Both the position numbers and the translations under genes were made by a program. 64,000 nucleotides of DNA, taken from assembly GCA_038380435.1 (NCBI GenBank), contig JAWZYU010000028.1:21250201-21314200 (forward strand). The letters are read 5' to 3'. Shown piece after piece: positions 1-10,512 of the stretch. Numbering within the stretch: the stretch's first letter is position 1; the number at the start of each line of letters is the position of its first letter. This stretch comes from Ryuthela nishihirai. Its lineage: Eukaryota; Arthropoda; Arachnida; Araneae; Heptathelidae. The notes under the pieces were generated by a model, which was not told the DNA's origin, did no database searches, and worked only from the letters and a program-made list of their open reading frames with translations.

Positions 1-386
1 TTATGTTTCTCGAGTTTATTATTTCGGATAGAAAATTATCATCTTTTTAAACTTTGTCTCCTTGACAACGCGATTGTAGAGTCAGCGATATTCGTTTAAT
101 TTTCCTCTTTTCACAATATTTATTGTTGTTTTTTATCGCTTTCATTCCTTTACATGATCAGATGAAAAAAAAGGTTACAATTGGAACGAAAATTATTCAG
201 TGAAAGGAAACACTTTTTCTGCTTGCGCTATCATCTCTCGTGAACTTTTTTCATCCGCACTCGACTCAATCGTCCATTTGTTCTCATAAATATCATCACC
301 AATCTTCTTTGACAGTTGTATTAGCAGCGATGAAAATGAAATGATGTTCTATTGCTGATGCAACGCCGTCGTGCATAGATCCGCTT
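1..386. other. A+T-rich sequence without recognised feature
   Basis: No open frame with recognisable similarity, no tRNA-like box pair and no repeat shared with the rest of the window was seen here. Confidence 0.5.
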
Positions 387-399
387 CCCCATTATTCAG

Positions 400-782
400 G
401 GGGCGGGGGTGGCTCAGTCGGTAGCGCGCCAGACTCGTAATCTGTAGTTCCCAGGTTCGAGTCCCAGCTGGGTCAGCGTTGAGATTTATCTCCGCAAAAT
501 TCCCCGCCCTGCCCACGGTCAGTAGGGGACACCGATGGGCTTGGAAAGGCCGCCGTCCGTCGGATGGGACGTTAAGCCGTGGCCCGTGTGCGGGAGATTC
601 ATACCCTGTGCACCTTAAAGAACACGCTGGATGGCCTTGACGGGAGGTTACCATCTGTCTCCCAACAGCTATTCCAGTGGGTCCCCTCCCCCAACCTTCT
701 CTGAGCCTTCGGGGTCCATGTGACCTGGCCATTTAGCCCATTGTGTGCAAAAAAGTGCCGCTCAGAGGTAAAACAACCCAAA
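400..782 (+). mobile_element. SINE-1 copy, full length
   Basis: This is a full-length copy of the dominant tRNA-derived SINE. It starts with the G-rich leader and a tRNA-like head containing an A box (TGGCTCAGTCGG) and a B box (GGTTCGAGTCC). A body of about 300 bp follows, and the copy ends in a short CAACCC-type tail. It is flanked by a 13-bp direct repeat, CCCCATTATTCAG (387-399 and 783-795), the target-site duplication expected from LINE-mediated retroposition. Open frames over it on either strand are not genes; they recur only because the SINE recurs. Confidence 0.95.
410..464 (+). promoter_or_regulatory. Internal Pol III promoter (A and B boxes) of SINE-1
   Basis: The A box TGGCTCAGTCGG lies at 410-421 and the B box GGTTCGAGTCC at 454-464, about 43 bp apart start to start, as in a tRNA gene. 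Around the anticodon position, GTAGCGCGCCAG, a 7-nt loop CTCGTAA and TCTG resemble eukaryotic elongator tRNA-Met, with the anticodon CAT read here as CGT. The tRNA-Met assignment rests on recall of the tRNA sequence and is an inference. The acceptor stem is not preserved, so this is a SINE head and not a functional tRNA. Confidence 0.8.
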
Positions 783-795
783 CCCCATTATTCAG

Positions 796-1375
796 TGAAA
801 GAAGACGGCGAAAGGTTATCCCTCTTCGAAGCATCATTTTCAACGCTCTCTTCACCACTAGAAATTTGAAAAAGATTCTGAAGGGAACATTCTGCTCTGG
901 AAAATGTCTTCTTTATTTCGCAATGGCTAACAATGGTAGATTAAAACTCAGAACAGCTCTTGCAGAAAATGCGAATCCAACCTAGATTTTAAACAAGTCA
1001 CTGACTGACTAACAGAGTCATCAAAGGATTTCTCTTTCGTCTACTGATGCTCTTGGATCTGTTCGTCTCCAGAGCTTTTTGAATAGTGAGTGAAGTTAAT
1101 GGATCTCTATTTAACAGACGATTAGTGAGCGTGCAACGACCTCACTTATACAATGAGGTTTTGTTCATATATGTATAAGGGTGTCCCAAAATGAATATAC
1201 GAAAAAGAAAGTTGAATAATATTTTATTCTTTTAGATAGAAGCAAAATTTAAAAACAATAAACCTGTTGAAGGCTCTTGAGTTTTATTTGTTTCAAATAA
1301 TAAACTTAACCATGCCTTCTGTGATTAACTCTAATGAATCTCATCACTTTCCATGTTAACAAGACTGTAGAAACC
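796..1375. other. Unique sequence without recognised gene
   Basis: An 80-codon frame at 743-985 begins in the SINE tail and has no recognisable domain. A phrase at 1169-1200 (GGGTGTCCCAAAATG) resembles the end of a decayed terminal-inverted-repeat transposon, but no partner end was found. Confidence 0.4.
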
Positions 1376-1758
1376 GGGGGCGGGGGTGGCTCAGTCGGTA
1401 GCGTGCCAGGCTCGTAATCTGTAGTTCCCAGGATAGAGTCCCAGGTGGGTCAGCGTTGAGATTTATCTCCGCAAAATTCCCCGCCTGCCCACGGTCAGTA
1501 GGGGACACCGATGGGCTTGGAAAGACCGCCGTCCGTCGGATGGACGTTAAGCCGTGGCCCCGTGTGTGGGAGAGCCATATCCTGTGCACGTTAAAGAACA
1601 CGCTAGATGGCCTTGACGGGAGGCTACCATCTGTCTCCCAACAGCTATTCCAGTGGGTCCCCTCCCCCAACCTTCTCTGAGCCTTCGGGGTCCATGTGAC
1701 CTGGCCATTTAGCCCATGATGTGCAAAAAAGTGCCGCTCAGAGGTGAAACAACCCAAC
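1376..1758 (+). mobile_element. SINE-1 copy with damaged B box
   Basis: Full-length SINE-1 copy. The A box is intact but the B box reads GGATAGAGTCC instead of GGTTCGAGTCC, so Pol III transcription from this copy is probably impaired. No convincing target duplication was found, which fits an older insertion. Confidence 0.92.
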
Positions 1759-2096
1759 AACCAAAAGGAAGCGATTTAATGCAAGATGAATGAAGAGAAT
1801 TTAAAGTAGAATTTTTAATCAATATCGAATGGCTTTAGATTATTAATGCCCAAATCTTTTTGGTAGGATCACTACTTGAAAATCTAATATTAATATTTTC
1901 AAAGCAAAGTTATATCATTTTGGATATCAGTCCTGATTATTGTAGAAAACTATTGTTCAACATGATTCCTCCATCCACTATCAATTTTAAAGAGAGCTGC
2001 TGCCTCATACTTCATGTTTCATTACTGGGCCAAATCAAATAGCACTGATGATATTGATCCTATTGGTCTATAATATTTCAAATACGAAACGATGTA

Positions 2097-3125
2097 CAGT
2101 CGCTCAAAAAAATATCCGAACACTACGGTTGATTACAGAATTCAGGAAAAATATCTGACAACGATTTTTTAAGAAATTAGTGATCTGGCAACCTTCGTGT
2201 CACGTGATTACAGAATTCAGGAAAAATATCTGGAGCTGTACAGCAACTGTACACGCTCCACTTACCGTTCACAGCAAACTGGAGCGTGTGCAGTTACTGC
2301 ACACGCTCCAGTTTGCTGTGAACGGTAACTGCACACGCTCAATATTTCCGTGAATGAGCCCACACGATCTAGTATCAAAATAATATGACCACCTACAGTC
2401 GCTCAAAAAAGTATTCAAACACTATGGTTGATTACAGAATTCAGAAAAAATATCTGACAACGATTTTTTTAGAAATTAGTGATCTGGCAACCTTCGTGTC
2501 ACGTGATTACAGAATTCAGGAAAAATATCTGGAGCGTGTACAGCAACTGTACATGCTCCAGTTACCGTTCACAGCAAACTGGAGCGTGTGCAGTAACTGC
2601 ACACGCTCCAGTTTGCTGTGAACGGTAACTGCACACGCTCAATATTTCCGTGAATGAGCCCACACGATCTAGTATCAAAATAATATGACCACCTACAGTC
2701 GCTCAAAAAAGTATCCGAACACTATGGTTGATTTACAGAATTCAGGAAAAATATCTGGAGCGTGTACAGCAACTGTACACGCTCCAGTTACCGTTCACAG
2801 CAAACTGGAGCGTGTGCAGTTACTGCACACGCTCCAGTTTGCTGTGAACGGTAACTGCACACGCTCAATATTTCCGTGAGTGAGCGCACACGATCCAGGT
2901 TTTTGTGAGCTCACACGATCCAATGTACTGTGAACATTAACCGCAACCGCTCCAGTTTGCTGTGAACGGTAACTGCACACGCTCCATATTCATTGCATTA
3001 TATATTCATACGCATTATATATATTAAAAAATATCCGAACACTATGGTTGATTACAGAATTCAGAAAAAACATCTGACAACGATTTTTTTAGAAATTAGT
3101 GATCTGGCTTCCTTCTGAGCGATTG
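2097..3125. repeat. FB-1 foldback array, head-to-tail 300-bp units
   Basis: The array begins with CAGTCGCTCAAAAAAATATC directly after a TA and ends with TGAGCGATTG before TA. Three units start at 2097, 2396 and 2696, a period of about 300 bp. Each unit carries the FB-1 terminal sequence, a 67-bp near-perfect palindrome and a linker ending in AATATGACCACCTA. The last unit passes into a divergent palindromic end (3029-3125). Termini of the form TA-CAGT...ACTG-TA are those of Tc1/mariner-type elements, so this looks like a multimerised non-autonomous derivative. Confidence 0.85.
2262..2328. repeat. 67-bp palindrome, FB-1 core (copy 1)
   Basis: Two 33-bp arms running from TTACCGTTCACAGCAAAC to GTTTGCTGTGAACGGTAA are separated by one base. 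The same module recurs at 2562-2628, 2788-2854, 6681-6747, 25506-25572 and 60138-60204. The inner part is itself the palindrome around GTGCAGT and ACTGCAC. It would extrude as a cruciform in DNA or form a near-perfect RNA hairpin. Confidence 0.92.
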
Positions 3126-3126
3126 T

Positions 3127-5302
3127 ACATTCAGTGCCTGACTGGGAAAACAACAGGAAGGCGCTGCATTGTGCTCTTTCATTTTTCCTCTTGCAAAGCC
3201 GATTGCTTGGCAATTGTATGCCAAGAGTTCACACGTCGAGGTCTAGACGTTGTTTCCATGGTTAAGGATTGTCTATCGTTATTTCTATATAGAACATTGA
3301 AATTATTATTAGTAATAAAGCTTAGAGGAAAAACAAAAACATCAAGGCTTAATCACCACTTTTGATAGATTTATTTTGGAGAGTGTTTGAAATGAAAACA
3401 GATTTCTCTCATTCAATAGAACGTTTTAAAGTTTAAAGAACCTTATTTCCAAAGCACAGAAGAATTCTTGAGCTTGAGCAATCGGCCACCACGAATTAGA
3501 CACGAGGCAGAAAAATATGACGTAAATAAATTAATCCGTTTTCGTCTAAATGGAAAGTGCCTAGCAGTGAGCTATCACCCCCCTTAACTTTCAATGAACA
3601 AAAATCTGTACTTGCAATTTGTGAATATTTCTTTAGAGAGGAGACGAAAACGACATTTGAATTGCAGCAAATTCTTCAAAGGGAATTGCGAAAAAAAAAT
3701 TATGCAAAGAAGTGATTTCCCGAAATGTTTCCTTACAATTGATCAGTGAATTTTTTATCATCTATTTGACCTACTGCCTGATTAGTTAGCATTGCTAAAG
3801 CTATCCCTGCGAAATTTTACTTCAATTTGCTCCCCATATGTTCAAAATATTACATTCGATAATAACCGAAATAAAGGTTTAAGTTAAATTTATCAAAAGC
3901 ACGTCAGGTACTGAGTAAATTAGGCCGATTGTCTTGACAGTTAGTTCGGCATCCTATGCAAAAAGTAGAACAATCTCCTTGTAAGCCATGAAGCCGATAT
4001 TGTAGTCGTCATCGCATTTGATCGGATTTTACTGCCGAAACTAACGGTAAAAGATGATCATGCACAATGACGACAATAATAGTTACGATGTTAAAAGCTT
4101 CAACTTCAAACAAGTAGAAAGCATTCTAAGAATCACTATTCTGAAGGAAACTGAGCTTGAACCGATTATTCAATAATATAAGTACAACCACTGTAATCGA
4201 GTTTCTGAAGCGATCCTTATAGAACAGAGATGGCTGACTGAAACTTAGTGAAAAGTCACTTGAGAAAAACTGTATTCTTAAAGAGCTGCAGTAAAGTACT
4301 ACTATTAAGTCTCTACTTAAAGCATGCATTTCTAATGTGTAATGAACTGGAAAAAAAATCTATACTTTTAAGGAATCAAAAAAATATCTTGATTAAGAAA
4401 CAGAAATATAAAATTCTAATAAGTAATGTGAATTGGCAAAATCCTATTGTTACGCAGCTAAAAATGTTTCATCAAAAAATTAGAAGTGAGCCAGATTCAG
4501 CATATTGATGATTTCTTTTATGAGACATATGTTCTTTTGCAATGAGCTTCGGGCTGGCAACCTTGTTCTAAAATCATAAAAAAATTCTTCCTTTCACAGT
4601 TTTCTTTTTTTTTTCCATGGTTTCAAAAAGAAAACAAGTAAAATAAAACTGATGCGAACGAATATTCGTTTGCTTTCGGCTTCTGTAAATTTCTTCTCCA
4701 AGACTCTAAAGTTCTTTTTGCAAAGTTGGAACAAAATAATAAAAAGAAAGTGAACAGTACTTTTAAGAGAGGTATTCTTTTCGGAAGACACAGTTTGCCC
4801 ATTGCTTAGACCTAAAGAAAGACGGAGAGAAGTGCCCGAAGAGGAGAAGGAACTTCACTTACCATTTGCGCAGAGCAGAGCGCAGAGCCCGAAAAGAGTA
4901 CACCAATGCTGCATGGCGAGTCAAGAAATCCGCTTCAGACGGCCTCTCTTCGCTTATAAGGGGCAATTCTTATCCACGCACCAGAACTGGAGGAGAAAAT
5001 GGAGCACGTCATGGATGAGTGACGTCATCGACTTACCTGTGTGTCCGCCCCTGTCACGTGATTCGCATCCCCAGCGTCGTCACACACCCCAGCGTTTCCC
5101 TCGAGTGGGTTCTGCACTTGGCCACTCCACGTCTGCCCTTGGAGATCCTGACACCGCTTTTTTTTCTTCTTTATTTGCATCCGTAGGCCAAATTTCGTCA
5201 CGTACAGAAAGTTCTCAGTGGAACTGGATTTTGGGTGTCTGATACTTTCGATCAGTGGTAAAAGATTTCTCAGCGAAAGTGAAAGGCGGGCTAAGGTTAA
5301 CG
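3127..5302. other. 2.2 kb without recognised gene or repeat
   Basis: Short frames at 3099-3365, 4126-4329, 4248-4508 and 4802-5242 have no recognisable domain. The last is arginine-rich and lies in locally G+C-richer DNA. I see no tRNA-like boxes, inverted repeats or other window repeats. A diverged host non-coding region or an untranslated region cannot be excluded. Confidence 0.4.
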
Positions 5303-5303
5303 T

Positions 5304-5500
5304 CCCATGGCCGAGTGATTAGCACGCTTGGCTACTGATCAAAGGGACCTGGGTTCGAGCCCGGTTTCTTTGATTAGTAGTGTTGTTTCTTTGCTGAGGT
5401 CCCGCCATCCTCACAGACCTTCTGCTATGGCGAATAAACTGACAGGTCCTGTCAGAAATCTGTGGCAAGCAGCTGCTTGAGGGAATGATAATAATTATTT
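5304..5500 (+). mobile_element. SINE-2 copy with tRNA-like head
   Basis: This belongs to a second tRNA-derived SINE family, unrelated in its body to SINE-1. The head has an A-box-like TGGCCGAGTGATTAGC and the B box GGTTCGAGCCC. The body contains CTGAGGTCCCGCCATCC, CTGACAGG...CCTGTCAG and GCAAGCAGCTGCTTGAGG, and the copy ends in an A/T-rich tail. Seven other copies or fragments in the window define the consensus. Confidence 0.88.
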
Positions 5501-5599
5501 TGTTATTTATATTATTCTTAAAAATTTACTTAATGGCATTCGAATCCATTTTCAGCATCGTTCTCGAGTTTTAAGACCAGATGATATACTGGATATGTA

Positions 5600-6125
5600 C
5601 AGGGTGTTTCAAAAAGGATGCAACCCTAAATATAAGAGAGTAGAACTCATGCGCATGTACATTTTATGCCATATTATTATTCAGTTGGCATTACTGTACT
5701 GAAGGTTAATAACCTTTAGCAGTTGAAATGACCTTGTCACGCGCTAGTCTCACTCAATTGTTCATTCCTTTGTATCAGCTATGTCGTTTCCAAAAACGAA
5801 TGTGTATATATTATTGAGACTTATTGTGCGTACAAATCTTACAAACGTGTGAGAGAGGAGTTTGAGTCGAAGTTTCCTCAGTCTGCAGTTCCCACCAAGT
5901 CGACAATATCTCGTTTGATTGATAAATTTCGTGACGTGGGTCTGTACAGGATCGAAAGAGCCCAGGCTGGCCATCACTGTTAAAGTGATCAACACTGTTA
6001 ATCACTTTCAACATTTGTTGTAAAGGTAGATATATGTCTAATTTGCATCTTTTTAAATTTGTGTCTTTTGTGAAGTTTAAATAGAAAAATACAGTAGAGG
6101 GTTGCCTGCTTTTTGAAACACCGTC
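5600..6125. mobile_element. Small terminal-inverted-repeat transposon remnant
   Basis: The left end CAGGGTGTTTCAAAAAGGAT and the complement of the right end (GGTGTTTCAAAAAGCAGG) form imperfect inverted repeats about 525 bp apart. Inside is a short transposase HTH fragment. It is best read as an internally deleted DNA transposon. The exact ends and the target duplication are uncertain. Confidence 0.65.
5770..5981 (+). pseudogene. Transposase N-terminal HTH fragment (IS630/mariner-like)
   Basis: A plus-strand frame of about 67 residues reads SKNECVYIIETYCAYKSYK, then a REEFESKFP segment and PTKSTISRLIDKFRDVG before stopping. This matches the helix-turn-helix signature common in arthropod mariner/IS630-like transposases: a helix with EE/EF, a FP..xxPTK turn and a TI.RL..KFR recognition helix. 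No DDE/DDD catalytic domain follows, because the element ends within 150 bp, and no reliable start codon is visible. It is a remnant inside the element at 5600-6125. The family is inferred from motif shape only. Confidence 0.6.
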
Positions 6126-6512
6126 TTTTGTTTTGCTATGAAATCTGAAGAGTGTTTAATATCACAGTTTAGCAATTTCTATTGTATATAGAATATTTTA
6201 TTGTAAATATATGAAAATAAGTACTTATTTTACATTTACGACTCATTAGCTTTCATTTGACGTATAGCTTTTTTACTTTCGACATTCTGGAGATATAGCG
6301 GAAAAATAGTTGTCATGTTTTTTTTGTAGTTTATGACACTCACCGCATTACAAACTTTCATTTTACACATAAATCATTAAGTTTCTCTATCATGTTCGAA
6401 AGTTATGGTGAAACAACTGTTGTAACAAACACACAAACCGACAAATGTGGAGCGCGAAAAGCAACAGGAAGATAGTAAAAAAAAAGTCTAGATGATCACC
6501 GTTTGATATAGT
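6126..6512. other. A+T-rich sequence without recognised feature
   Basis: Nothing recognisable was seen between the transposon remnant and the next FB-1 array. Confidence 0.45.
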
Positions 6513-6513
6513 A

Positions 6514-7023
6514 CAGTCGTTCAAAAAATATCCGAACACTATGGTTGATTACAGAATTCAGAAAAAATATCTGGCAACGATTTTTTTTTAGAAATTAGTG
6601 ATCTGGCAACCTTCGTGTCACGTGATTACAGAATTCAGGAAAAATATCTGGAGCGTGTACAGCAACTGTACACGCTCCAGTTACCGTTCACAGCAAACTG
6701 GAGCGTGTGCAGTTACTGCACACGCTCCAGTTTGCTGTGAACGGTAACTGCACACGCTCAATATTTCCGTGAGTGAGCCCACACGATCTAGTATCAAAAT
6801 AATATGACCACCTACAGTCGCTCAAAAAAGTATCCGAACACTATGGTTGATTACAGAATTCAGAAAAAATATCTGGCAACGTTTTTTTTAGAAATTAGTG
6901 ATCTGGCAACGTGTCACGTGACACGAAGGTTGCCAGATCCTAATTTCTAAAACAATCGTTGCCAGATATTTTTTCTGAATTTTGTAATCATCCATAGTGT
7001 TCGGATACTTTTTTGAGCGACTG
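6514..7023. repeat. FB-1 foldback composite
   Basis: It begins with CAGTCGTTCAAAAAATATCC after TA (6512-6513) and ends with GAGCGACTG before TA (7024-7025). The first half is one 300-bp FB-1 unit containing the 67-bp palindrome (6681-6747). The second half, from 6816, is a simple foldback whose arms meet near CGTGTCACGTGACACG at about 6915. The structure is the same as at 25291-25739 in opposite order. Confidence 0.85.
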
Positions 7024-7291
7024 TACAATGATATGTACGATAATAATCCCACTTGTCAAATGATCCCCACGTGATGTCTCTTCTGTAGTAAGAAAATTTA
7101 TACGCCCCATTGCCACCGAGATTTTTGCATCATCGCTCATGGTGTCAAAATAACTTCCGTCTTCAATCGTCTTTCCACCAATCAGATTTTCACAGATTCT
7201 ACTTTGAAGATCTGTAGCTGTCACTCTCGATTAACGACTTTGATCCTCTTTATCGTGACACCCAAACTCCGAGGATAATTCTCAATCCCCC

Positions 7292-7679
7292 GGGGCGGGG
7301 GTGGCTCAGTCGGTAGCGCGCCAGGCTCGTAATCTGTAGTTCCCAGGTTCGAGTCCCAGCTGAGTCAGCGTTGAGATTTATCTCCGCAAAATTCCCCGCC
7401 CTGCCCACGGTCAGTAGGGGACACCGATGGACTTGGAAAGGCCGCCGTCCGTCGGATGGGACGTTAAGCCGTGGCCCCGTGTGCGGGAGAGCCATACCCT
7501 GTGCACGTTAAAGAACACGCTGGATGGCCTTGACTGGAGGCTACCATCTGTCTCCCAACAGCTGTTCCAGTGGGTCCCCTCCCCCAACCTTCTCTGAGCC
7601 TTCGGGGCCCATGTGACCTGGTCATTTATCCCATGGTGTGCAAAAAAGTGCCGCTCAGAGGTAAAACAACCCAACCCAA
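7292..7679 (+). mobile_element. SINE-1 copy, full length
   Basis: Full-length copy with intact A and B boxes, flanked by the 11-bp duplication CTCAATCCCCC (7281-7291 and 7680-7690). The tail is ACAACCCAACCCAA. Confidence 0.95.
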
Positions 7680-7913
7680 CTCAATCCCCCTCCCCCTTTT
7701 CTTTGCATTCATTGAGTGAAAGGATTCGATTTACACATTCAAAAAAGATTATAAAAGAAAATCACTGAATAACAGGTGATGATGCTCCATGAACACTCAG
7801 GAAGGAAGAGTGGATTACCCTGGGAAAAGGTAAATACAATGAATGCGATGCTGACTGCAATCGCTTAAAAGTCAAGTGATGTTTCGGGGAGAAGAATCAC
7901 AGTTAAATGAGAG

Positions 7914-8300
7914 TTGGGATGGGTTGTTTTACCTCTGAGCGGCACTTTTTGCACACCATGGGCTAAATGGCCAGGTCACACGGACCCCGAAGGCTCAGAG
8001 AAGGTTGGGGGAGGTGACCCACTGGAACAGCTGTTGGGAGACAGAGGGTAGCCTCCCGTCAAGGCCATCCAGCGTGTTCTTTAACGTGCACAGGGTATGG
8101 CTCTCCCGCACACGGGGACACGGCTTAACGTCCCATCCGACGGACGGCGGCCTTTTCAAGCCCATCGGTGTCCCCTACTAACCGTGGGCAGGGCGGGGAA
8201 TTTTGCGGAGATAAATCTAAACGCTGACCAAGCTGGGACTCGAACCTGGGAACTACAGATTACGAGCCTGGCGCGCTACCGACTGAGGCACCCCCGCCCC
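7914..8300 (-). mobile_element. SINE-1 copy, full length
   Basis: Reverse-oriented full-length copy lying only about 220 bp from the preceding forward copy. It is flanked by the 12-bp duplication GTTAAATGAGAG (7902-7913 and 8301-8312). The two copies therefore form an inverted SINE pair that could fold in a read-through transcript. Confidence 0.95.
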
Positions 8301-8312
8301 GTTAAATGAGAG

Positions 8313-8939
8313 ACATTGAAATCCTTGAGGTGATGTTTTCTGCAAAGATCAGTCCTCTTTAATAAAGTGGAGCAAGGTTTGCTCTCGTGTACTTGTCCTC
8401 TTTAAAGTCAAGGATCAATTAAAAGCATTAAATGCTCCAGTGATTGGCAGTCATTAACAACCAACAAGTCACTGCTCTGAGGTGCTGACATGATAAATAT
8501 TAAATGCAAATCTCAATAAAGAGAAATAATGGATATTTAACCCTAGTCAGAAGAAATTTGTTTAAAATTCCCTTTTAGAATTTAATTTATGCATAATAAT
8601 AAAAATAATTGGCTAATTTCGCAAAATTATTCACATAATTTCTGTTCTTTCGAAGACAGCAAATTCCAAACATCTGATCCAAAAATATGAATCGGAAGTT
8701 GGACATTTGAATTTTTTTTTATGTATAAATATATTTTTATCCCCAGGCTTGGGACCATTGAAAAAGAAGCGAAAATGATGCAGTCTTCCAAATATTTAGC
8801 AAATGTTAGAATATTTTTTTTAAATTAATGTAAATATTCAATTTGAGTAAGAAATATTTCCCGTTTTATAATTTACCTTCCTGTTGTGTAAGAAATCATC
8901 CATCAAATATCTTTCGAAATCGTAATATACACTAGTTTC
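8313..8939. other. A+T-rich sequence without recognised feature
   Basis: No gene or shared repeat was seen before the TA-flanked element that starts at 8940. Confidence 0.45.
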
Positions 8940-9257
8940 CGTAAATTAAAAAAAATCCCTATGTTAAGTCAATGGGAAGTTAACGTCAAAGCTCCATAAC
9001 TTCTAAAACAAGTTTTTTTTGTTCTGAAAAATGTGATTGCAGGTAAAGGCCTCAATCAAATAAACCAATATCTCGATTTTTAACTACAGTATTTCTTCGA
9101 TTCTAAGACGCACCTTAATTTCAGTACCACCAATAGAAAAAAAGCTTTGATTCTAAGAAAAAAAAAATAAAACGCTAAAATATATCTAACAAATATTTTT
9201 ATTATAATAGAATTCAATTTACTAACAACACTAGTTCCTATTTATCAGTAGGTATTC

Positions 9258-10175
9258 ATCACTTCCTTCGGAATCAATGTCAGAGTCTTATTCTTCCGCG
9301 CCGTCATATCTGCACCAATATCAGAGTCTGATTCTTCCGAGCCGTCATATCTGCACCAATATCAGAGTCTGATTCTTCCGAGCCGTCATATCTGCATCAA
9401 TATCAGAGTCTGATTCTTCTGAGCCGTCATATCTGCATCAATATCAGAGTCTGATTCTTCCGAGCCGTCATATCTGCATCAATATCAGAGTCTGATTCTT
9501 CCGAGCCGTCATATCTGCACCAATATCAGAGTCTGATTCTTCCGAGCGGTCATATCTGCACCAATATCAGAGTCTGATTCTTCCGAGCCGTCATATCTGC
9601 ACCAATATCAGAGTCTGATTCTTCCGAGCCGTCATATCTGCACCAATATCAGAGTCTGATTCTTCCGAGCCGTCATATCTGCATCAATATCAGAGTCTGA
9701 TTCTTCCGAGCCGTCATATCTGCATCAATATCATAGTCTGATTCTTCCGAACCGTCATATCTGTACCAATATCAGAGTCTGATTCTTCCGAGCCGTCATA
9801 TCTGCATCAATATCAGAGTTTGATTCTTCCGAACCGTCATATGTGCATCAATATCAGAGTCTGATTCTTCTGAGCCGTCATATCTGCATCAATATCAGAG
9901 TCTGATTCTTCCGAGCCGTCATATCTGCATCAATATCAGAGTCTGATTCTTCCGAGCCGTCATATCTGCACCAATATCAGAGTCTGATTCTTCCGAGCCG
10001 TCATATGTGCATCAACATCAGAGTCTGATTCTTCCGAGCCGTCATATCTGCATCAATATCAGAGACTGATTCTTCCGAGCCGTCATATCTGCATCAATAT
10101 AAGAGTCTGATTCTTCTGAGCCGTCATATCTGCATCAATATCAGAGTCTGATTCTTCTGAGCCATCTTTATCTCC
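9258..10175. repeat. 41-bp minisatellite (about 21 copies)
   Basis: The unit contains GTCATATCTGCAYCAATATC, then AGAGTCTGATTCTTCCGAGCC. Spacing was counted as 41 bp between successive GTCATAT starts (for example 9303 and 9344). On the minus strand one register reads the acidic residues GSEESDSDIDADM found at the end of the adjacent transposase fragment, so the array grew from coding sequence. Since 41 is not a multiple of three, the frame is lost after one unit. Confidence 0.92.
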
Positions 10176-10330
10176 ATTATCCCATAATATATCGTCTTCT
10201 GACCCATCGAGAGCGTTGGTAATGCAACATTTTTTAAATGAGTGCTTCATTATTCTTTCTGGGATTAGCTTCCAAGCTGTTGATACCCATTCCGCCAATT
10301 TTGATGCCTGCGCTTTCTTAATTTTTCCTG
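10083..10330 (-). pseudogene. Pogo/Tigger-type transposase, C-terminal remnant
   Basis: The minus-strand reading gives KIKKAQASKLAEWVSTAWK, then the segment around SFKKCCITNALDGSEDDILW and an acidic SEESDSDIDAD tail. The order W.....IP...-SFKKCGI(S/T)NALDG(S/T)EDD-acidic tail is the usual C-terminus of pogo/Tigger/Jerky-type DDE proteins of the CENP-B-like group, which normally run to 400-500 residues. Everything upstream, including the HTH and DDD core, is missing, and downstream the frame dissolves into the 41-bp minisatellite. It lies between the inner element's inverted repeats, so it is that element's own relic gene. It cannot encode a working transposase. Confidence 0.75.
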
Positions 10331-10494
10331 AAGGTTGTCAGTCAACAGCCAAGTTCCAAGATATCACTATAATTCACTCACAGAGCTCCACTATAATGAA
10401 ATAAAGGTAACTTCACATTTGGAAAGCGCGGGAAAATACCCACGCCACTTTATTCTCCAATGGAATTGGAGAATGCGATAACGGTCAAACTTAG

Positions 10495-10512
10495 AGGGGG
10501 GGGGGGGGGGGT
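10495..10512. repeat. Poly-G run
   Basis: A run of about 16 G residues follows TTAGA. Length is likely unreliable in any assembly. Confidence 0.8.

Noticed and set aside
409..480. A functional tRNA gene
   Set aside because: A and B boxes and an anticodon-like arm are present, but there is no paired acceptor stem and the unit continues into a SINE body at every copy.
1356..1760. Repeated 60-210-codon frames such as those reading GCFTSERHFFAHHGLNGQVTW or RLNVPSDGRRPFQAHRCPLL
   Set aside because: They occur at nearly every SINE-1 copy on either strand and are conceptual translations of the SINE body, not a protein family.
4802..5242. A 146-codon arginine-rich frame as a host gene
   Set aside because: No recognisable domain, splice structure or regulatory context; retained only as unassigned sequence.
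5304..5380. Functional tRNA at the SINE-2 head
   Set aside because: The same head is always fused to the SINE-2 body, and the anticodon loop cannot be folded cleanly into seven bases.
7914..8300. The 7.3/7.9-kb SINE pair as one composite inverted-repeat transposon
   Set aside because: Each SINE has its own target duplication, so they are independent insertions.
10495..10512. Poly-G run as a G-quadruplex element
   Set aside because: A single homopolymer run, likely length-unstable in assembly; nothing else supports function.
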